From positions 1 through 64,000 of the forward strand of contig CAVZIJ010000004.1 in assembly GCA_963775335.1 (NCBI GenBank): DNA of 64,000 bases, written 5' to 3'. Below, one piece after another: positions 59,664 to 64,000 of the stretch; within the stretch, counting starts at the first letter, position 1, and the number at the start of each line of letters is the position of its first letter. The notes beneath the pieces are model-generated. The model saw only the letters and a program-made list of their open reading frames with translations, was not told the origin of the DNA and made no database searches. Origin of the DNA: CAVQCX01 sp963775335. Lineage in GTDB: Bacteria; Pseudomonadota; Gammaproteobacteria; Chromatiales; Chromatiaceae. A program made the position numbers and the translations under genes.

Positions 59664-60268
59664 TGGGTCCGAGGAGTGGACCCTTGCTTGCGGCACTCCT
59701 CGCCCTCGTGCCGGTCGTGGCCCTGGCGGCCTTGTCCCTGCCGGTCGAGGATGATCGGTGGACCCACGCTTACGATGCGCATTTCCGCAAGTATACGAAG
59801 CACTATTTCGGTCCCAACGTCGATTGGCACTGGTTCAAGGCCCAGGGCATCGTCGAGTCCGGGCTCAAGGCCAATGTCCGGAGCGCCGTAGGCGCTAAGG
59901 GCGTGATGCAGGTCCTGCCCACGACGTTCGCCGAGATCAAACGATCCAATCCCCATCTGAGCCGCATCGACAACCCTCGTTGGAACATCGCGGCAGCCAT
60001 CTACTACGACCGCGAGATGTATCGCAAATGGCAGGACGGGCTGCCGATCGCCGAGCGCCTCAAGCTTGCCTTCGCCAGCTACAACGCCGGCCTGGGCAGC
60101 ATCCAGAAGGCCTACTCCAGGGCAGAGAAGCGGCGGGCTGAGGTCCATGAGTGGAAGCACGTCGCCCCTTACGCACCGGGGCAGACCCGGGTCTACGTCC
60201 TGCGGATCGAACGCCTCATGAGGCCTGCCGGCTTGGCCGAAGGCCGACCCTGGGGGGGCGAGGGCTGA
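59663..60268 (+). CDS. SLT-type lytic transglycosylase
   Basis: A 201-residue secreted murein lytic enzyme: signal peptide at about 7-23, then the SLT domain with catalytic Glu65 in GIVESGLKANVRSAVGAKGVMQVLP, FASYNAGLGSIQKAY near 135 and the C-terminal YPVVRILR-like segment YVLRIERLM. It cleaves the glycan strands of peptidoglycan in the periplasm. The ATG overlaps the DUF350 stop. Confidence 0.9.
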   Translation: MGPRSGPLLAALLALVPVVALAALSLPVEDDRWTHAYDAHFRKYTKHYFGPNVDWHWFKAQGIVESGLKANVRSAVGAKGVMQVLPTTFAEIKRSNPHLSRIDNPRWNIAAAIYYDREMYRKWQDGLPIAERLKLAFASYNAGLGSIQKAYSRAEKRRAEVHEWKHVAPYAPGQTRVYVLRIERLMRPAGLAEGRPWGGEG

Positions 60269-60362
60269 AAATCTCCCTCCGATCGAGTACAGTTCGCGGT
60301 TTCGGGCACTCGCACCCCGTTCGGGTCGCGGACCCGTCCGGTGAGACTGGAGACTGAACACC

Positions 60363-61052
60363 ATGGCCCAAGACCTGATTGCCCCGTCTATCCTCTCGGC
60401 GGATTTCGCCAAGCTCGGCCAGGAAGTGGACAACGTACTGGCCTCCGGCGCCGACATCGTCCATTTCGATGTGATGGACAACCACTATGTGCCGAACCTG
60501 ACCATCGGGCCGCTGGTGTGCGAGGCCCTGCGCAAGCACGGCGTCACCGCTCCGATCGACGTGCATCTCATGATCGAGCCCGTGGATGCGATCGTCCCCG
60601 ACTTCGCGAAGGCCGGCGCCAGCTATATCACCTTTCATCCGGAGGCCTCCCGCCATGTGGACCGCACCCTCCAGCTGATCAAGGCCGAGGGCTGCAAGGC
60701 GGGGCTGGTCTTCAACCCGGCTACGCCGCTCGACTACCTGCGCTACGTGATCGACAAGATCGACATGGTGCTTCTGATGTCGGTCAATCCCGGATTCGGC
60801 GGACAGAGCTTCATCGGCTCCGCGCTCGAGAAGCTGCGCGAGGCGCGCAAGATGATCGATGCCTCGGGTCGCGAGATTCGCCTGGAGATCGATGGCGGGG
60901 TGAAGGTCGACAATATTGCGGAGATCAAGGCGGCGGGCGCGGACACCTTCGTGTCCGGCTCGGGCATCTTCGGCAAGGGCAAGGACGGCGATCCCCACCG
61001 CTACGACAGCATCCTGCGCCAGATGCGCGAGGAGCTCGCGAAGGCCTCCTGA
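60363..61052 (+). CDS. rpe: ribulose-phosphate 3-epimerase
   Basis: Rpe interconverts ribulose 5-phosphate and xylulose 5-phosphate, in the pentose phosphate and Calvin cycles. The 229-residue protein has IAPSILSADFAKLG at the start, HFDVMDNHYVPNLTIG (metal-binding residues), DVHLMIEP, MSVNPGFGGQSF and EIDGGVKVDNI. It starts rpe-gph-trpE, a common gammaproteobacterial gene order. Confidence 0.97.
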   Translation: MAQDLIAPSILSADFAKLGQEVDNVLASGADIVHFDVMDNHYVPNLTIGPLVCEALRKHGVTAPIDVHLMIEPVDAIVPDFAKAGASYITFHPEASRHVDRTLQLIKAEGCKAGLVFNPATPLDYLRYVIDKIDMVLLMSVNPGFGGQSFIGSALEKLREARKMIDASGREIRLEIDGGVKVDNIAEIKAAGADTFVSGSGIFGKGKDGDPHRYDSILRQMREELAKAS

Positions 61053-61131
61053 GCGTTCGCTGTCCGCCAATCCCGGGGGCGCCGGCCGCTGCGGCGCGGC
61101 GCCCGCTTTTGCGCTGCTTGGTCCCGTCGCA

Positions 61132-61809
61132 ATGATCCACAAGCCCAAGATGATCCTGATCGACGTGGACGGCACCCTCGTGGACTCGGTGCCCGACCTC
61201 TCGTACTGCGTCGACGAGATGCTGAGACGGCTCGGCCGGCCGCCTCGCGGCGAGGCCCGGGTGCGCAACTGGGTCGGCAACGGCGTGGAGCGCCTGGTAC
61301 GCCGGGCCCTGATCGGCGCACTGGACGGGGAGCCCCCGGAGGCGGAATTCGGGCGGGCGTACCCGATCTTTCTCGAGCTCTACCGTGACAACACCTCCAA
61401 GCGCTCCCGCCTCTACTCCGGGATCCGCGAGGGGCTCGATTATCTACGCTCCGCCGGCTACCGGCTTGGCTGCGTCACCAACAAGGTCGCCGAGTTCACC
61501 GAGCCTCTGCTGCGCGATCTGGGGGTGCGCGAGCATTTCGAGATCGTAGTCTCGGGCGACACGCTGCCGCGCAAGAAGCCCGACCCCTTGCCCCTGCTGC
61601 ACGCCGCCGAGTACTTCGGAGTGCGGGCCCAGGATGCGCTGATGGTCGGCGACTCAGTCAGCGACGTGAAGGCCGCGCGGGCCGCCGGCTTTCAGATCGT
61701 CTGCATGAGCTACGGTTACAACCACGGCGTGGACATCCGCGATGCCGCGCCCGACGCGGTGATCGACTCGCTGATCGAGATCCGCGGTCTTCTGCAGCAG
61801 GCGGCCTGA
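61132..61809 (+). CDS. gph: phosphoglycolate phosphatase
   Basis: Gph removes phosphate from 2-phosphoglycolate, a product of RuBisCO oxygenation. It is a 225-residue HAD hydrolase: nucleophile motif ILIDVDGTLVDSVPDL (Asp at 11 and 13), VTNKV near 112, KKPDPLPLLHAA near 145 and the acidic motif MVGDSVSDVKAARAA near 168. Position after rpe supports the name. Start at ATG 61132. Confidence 0.94.
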   Translation: MIHKPKMILIDVDGTLVDSVPDLSYCVDEMLRRLGRPPRGEARVRNWVGNGVERLVRRALIGALDGEPPEAEFGRAYPIFLELYRDNTSKRSRLYSGIREGLDYLRSAGYRLGCVTNKVAEFTEPLLRDLGVREHFEIVVSGDTLPRKKPDPLPLLHAAEYFGVRAQDALMVGDSVSDVKAARAAGFQIVCMSYGYNHGVDIRDAAPDAVIDSLIEIRGLLQQAA

Positions 61810-61989
61810 GGCCTGCGGGCGGTGTCACTGGAAACCGCTGCAGGATTTCTCTATGTTGGGCGCCCGGGCTCCGGATTCTGACGCTGATGAGACCACCGCT
61901 CCACGACGGGAAGACTTGTTCCGGCACACGATGGCGGCGCTGAGGCCGCGTATCTCTTGGCGCCGTCCGTTCCCAGTCTGGAGAAGATC

Positions 61990-63492
61990 ATGACCCCCGA
62001 GCAGTTCGCGGCCCTGGCGGCCCAAGGCCACAACCGGATTCCGGTGGCCTGCGAGGTTCTCGCGGACCTCGATACTCCCCTGAGCGTCTATCTGAAGCTC
62101 GCCGAGGGGCCCTATTCCTACCTGTTCGAGTCGGTTCAGGGCGGCGAGAAATGGGGCCGTTACTCGATCATCGGTCTGCCCTGCCGCACCGTTCTGAAGG
62201 TGCGCGGCCATCGCGTGACGGTGGAGACCCGGGGGATACCTGTCGAGGATCTCGAGGTCGATGATCCCCTGGCGTTCATCGAGGCCTTCCAGGGGCGCTA
62301 CGCCGTGGCGGAGCCCTCCGGCCTTCCGCGCTTTACAGGGGGCCTGGTAGGTTATTTCGGCTACGACACGATCCGCTACATCGAGCCCCGTCTGGCTCGT
62401 TGCCCGAGCCCGGACCCCATCGGTAGCCCGGACATCCTGCTCATGGTCTCCGACGAGCTGGTGGTCTTCGACAACCTGCGCGGAAGCATGTACGTGATCG
62501 TGCATGCGGACCCCACTCGCGGGGGTTCCCTGGAGGAGGCGCAGGCTCGAATCAGCGAGCTGAGAGCGCAGATGCAGCGGGGGGCTCCGCGTCATCCTCA
62601 TGAGACTCCACGCGAGGTCCATGAGGCGGACTTCGTCTCCGGCTTCACGGAGGCCGGGTTCAAGCGGGCCGTCAGCCGCATCAAGGAATACATCCTCGAC
62701 GGCGACTGCATGCAGGTGGTGCTTTCCCAGCGCTTGTCGATCCCCTACAGTGCCCCGCCGCTGGATCTGTACCGGGCCCTGAGGGGACTCAATCCCTCGC
62801 CGTACATGTATTTCGTCGATCTCGGCGATTTCCACGTGGTCGGCTCGTCCCCGGAGATTCTGGTGCGACTGGAAGACCGCCAGGTCACCGTCCGACCGAT
62901 CGCGGGCACCCGTCGTCGCGGCTACACCGAGGCCGAGGACGCGCAGCTGGAGGCCGAGCTGCTGGACGATCCCAAGGAGCTGGCCGAGCACCTGATGCTG
63001 ATCGATCTCGGTCGCAACGATGTGGGGCGCGTCGCCCGGACCGGCAGCGTGCGAGTGACCGACCAGATGATCGTCGAGCGTTACTCCCATGTCATGCACA
63101 TCGTCTCCAACGTGGTGGGAGACCTCAAAGAGGGGCTCACCGCGGTCGACGTGCTGCGCGCGACTTTTCCCGCAGGCACCGTGAGCGGGGCTCCCAAGAT
63201 CCGGGCGATGGAGATCATCGACGAGCTCGAGCCGGTCAAGCGGGGTCTGTATTCCGGGGCTGTCGGTTACCTGTCGTGGAATGGCAACATGGACACGGCC
63301 ATCGCGATTCGCACCGCGCTGATCGAAGGCGGCCGGCTGCACATCCAGGCCGGGGCAGGGATTGTGGCGGACTCGGTTCCGGATCTGGAGTGGAAGGAGA
63401 CCATGAACAAGGGGCGCGCGATCTTTCGGGCGGTCTCTCTGGCGGAGGCCGGTCTGGATCGCCAGGCCTGTCCCGCTGGCGGGGAGTCTTGA
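61990..63492 (+). CDS. trpE: anthranilate synthase component I
   Basis: TrpE makes anthranilate from chorismate with ammonia from its partner TrpG. The 500-residue protein has the N-terminal tryptophan-regulated part (LLESVQG-like YLFESVQGGEKWGRYSIIG near 45), PIAGTRRRGYTEAED near 325, LIDLGRNDVGRVA near 345 and FPAGTVSGAPKIRAMEIIDELEP near 395. ATG at 61990 follows GGAGAAG. TrpG is not seen in the window; a TPR gene follows instead. No obvious leader peptide rich in Trp codons upstream. Confidence 0.96.
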   Translation: MTPEQFAALAAQGHNRIPVACEVLADLDTPLSVYLKLAEGPYSYLFESVQGGEKWGRYSIIGLPCRTVLKVRGHRVTVETRGIPVEDLEVDDPLAFIEAFQGRYAVAEPSGLPRFTGGLVGYFGYDTIRYIEPRLARCPSPDPIGSPDILLMVSDELVVFDNLRGSMYVIVHADPTRGGSLEEAQARISELRAQMQRGAPRHPHETPREVHEADFVSGFTEAGFKRAVSRIKEYILDGDCMQVVLSQRLSIPYSAPPLDLYRALRGLNPSPYMYFVDLGDFHVVGSSPEILVRLEDRQVTVRPIAGTRRRGYTEAEDAQLEAELLDDPKELAEHLMLIDLGRNDVGRVARTGSVRVTDQMIVERYSHVMHIVSNVVGDLKEGLTAVDVLRATFPAGTVSGAPKIRAMEIIDELEPVKRGLYSGAVGYLSWNGNMDTAIAIRTALIEGGRLHIQAGAGIVADSVPDLEWKETMNKGRAIFRAVSLAEAGLDRQACPAGGES

Positions 63493-63582
63493 GTGCCGGG
63501 CTTCGCGCAGCGCGCCCGACGACGCGATTGACGGGCGCCTCCCCGTCTGACGCCCGGCCTGGCCCGCCGCTCGATCATTCCC

Positions 63583-64000
63583 ATGGCACCGCCGTCGATT
63601 CCGGAGCTGTTTCAGCAAGCGATGCGGGCCTACGTGGCCGGCGACTATCCCACCGCGGAGCGCCTCTGCGCCGCGATGCTCAAGGCCGCTCCTGGAAGCC
63701 ATCAGGTATTGCATCTGCAGGGGCTGATCGACAACCGGCGCGGCAAGCCTCAGCGTGCCGCCAAGACCATCCGCAGGGCCATCGCGCTCGCGCCGCGCGA
63801 GGCCGCCTACCATAACAACCTCGGTGAGGTCCTGCGCGGCGACGGGGATTTGGCTGGGGCCATCGCCGCCTACCGGCGGGCCATCGAGCTGAGGCCCGGG
63901 TACCCCGAGGCGTTGAGCAATCTGGGGATCGCCATGATGGCTCAGGGGCATCCGGGGGAGGCCGAGAAGGCCTTGAGCGCGGCCATCGCCCTCCAGCCGG
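63583..64000 (+). CDS. TPR-repeat protein, cut by the window end
   Basis: The open frame runs from ATG 63583 to the last base and continues outside. The visible 139 residues are made of TPR repeats, beginning MAPPSIPELFQQAMRAYVAGDYPTAE: IDNRRGKPQRAAKTIRRAI, HNNLGEVLRGDGDLAGAIAAYRRAI and SNLGIAMMAQGHPGEAEKAL. No signal peptide. Such proteins often carry a glycosyltransferase or sulfotransferase domain after the repeats, but that part is not visible. Confidence 0.85.
   Translation, partial: MAPPSIPELFQQAMRAYVAGDYPTAERLCAAMLKAAPGSHQVLHLQGLIDNRRGKPQRAAKTIRRAIALAPREAAYHNNLGEVLRGDGDLAGAIAAYRRAIELRPGYPEALSNLGIAMMAQGHPGEAEKALSAAIALQP

Noticed and set aside
61810..61989. Trp attenuator upstream of trpE
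   Set aside because: I find no short frame with clustered Trp codons and no terminator with a T-run in this gap.

Overview
The window is a GC-rich gammaproteobacterial chromosome segment, most like a sulfur-oxidising autotroph of the Chromatiales type. The evidence is a full APS reductase locus (aprBA) with its electron partner genes (qmoA, qmoB, hdrC, hdrB), RuBisCO-activase genes (cbbQ, cbbO), glycolate-salvage phosphatase and ribulose-phosphate epimerase genes, and housekeeping order typical of gammaproteobacteria (def-fmt-rsmB opposite LysM-dprA-smg-topA-purE-tsaC-hemF). I see no rRNA, tRNA or CRISPR.

Layout. 1-3107: a short array of integron-type gene cassettes without an integron integrase. 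One cassette carries an IS91-like transposase plus a tyrosine recombinase whose catalytic half lies beyond an A8 run in the -1 frame; the next carries a DUF4160-DUF2442 pair. 3100-4190: repeats around an unrecognised gene. 4187-9904: Uma2 nuclease, transaldolase, amylosucrase, aroE, hemB. 10323-21998: thioredoxin-like gene, mlaC-like gene, hemF, tsaC, purE, topA, smg, dprA, LysM, then def, fmt, rsmB. 22002-28066: DUF4390, an NtrY-NtrX-type two-component pair, a small TPR protein and a second, complete sigma-54 activator. 28214-28508: a previously easy-to-miss 55-codon secreted-peptide gene with its own near-consensus promoter, ribosome site and terminator. 28529-30241: three small genes of unknown role.

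30693-43948 is the energy core: aprB-aprA, terminator, a separately promoted YkgJ gene with a perfect dyad at its promoter, glk, the qmoA-qmoB-hdrC-hdrB operon on the other strand with its own terminator, then cbbQ-cbbO. APS reductase run in reverse oxidises sulfite plus AMP to APS; Qmo/Hdr proteins pass the electrons on, here without the membrane subunit QmoC. cbbQO links this to CO2 fixation, although RuBisCO itself is elsewhere.

43945-49001 holds an unknown PilZ-like protein, a second MlaC-like protein, an HU protein with a Lys/Ala tail and a gamma-glutamyltransferase without signal peptide. 49232-56190 is the most unusual part: a 1870-residue protein combining two cyclic-nucleotide-binding-type domains, a rhodanese domain, about 1150 residues of coiled coil, one membrane helix and a C-terminal formylglycine-generating-enzyme-like domain, tightly followed by a Rieske protein and a bile-acid-symporter-family transporter. 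56163-64000 returns to ordinary genes: DUF6763, aldo/keto reductase, CbiM-like permease, djlA, DUF350, lytic transglycosylase, rpe, gph, trpE and a TPR protein cut by the window end.
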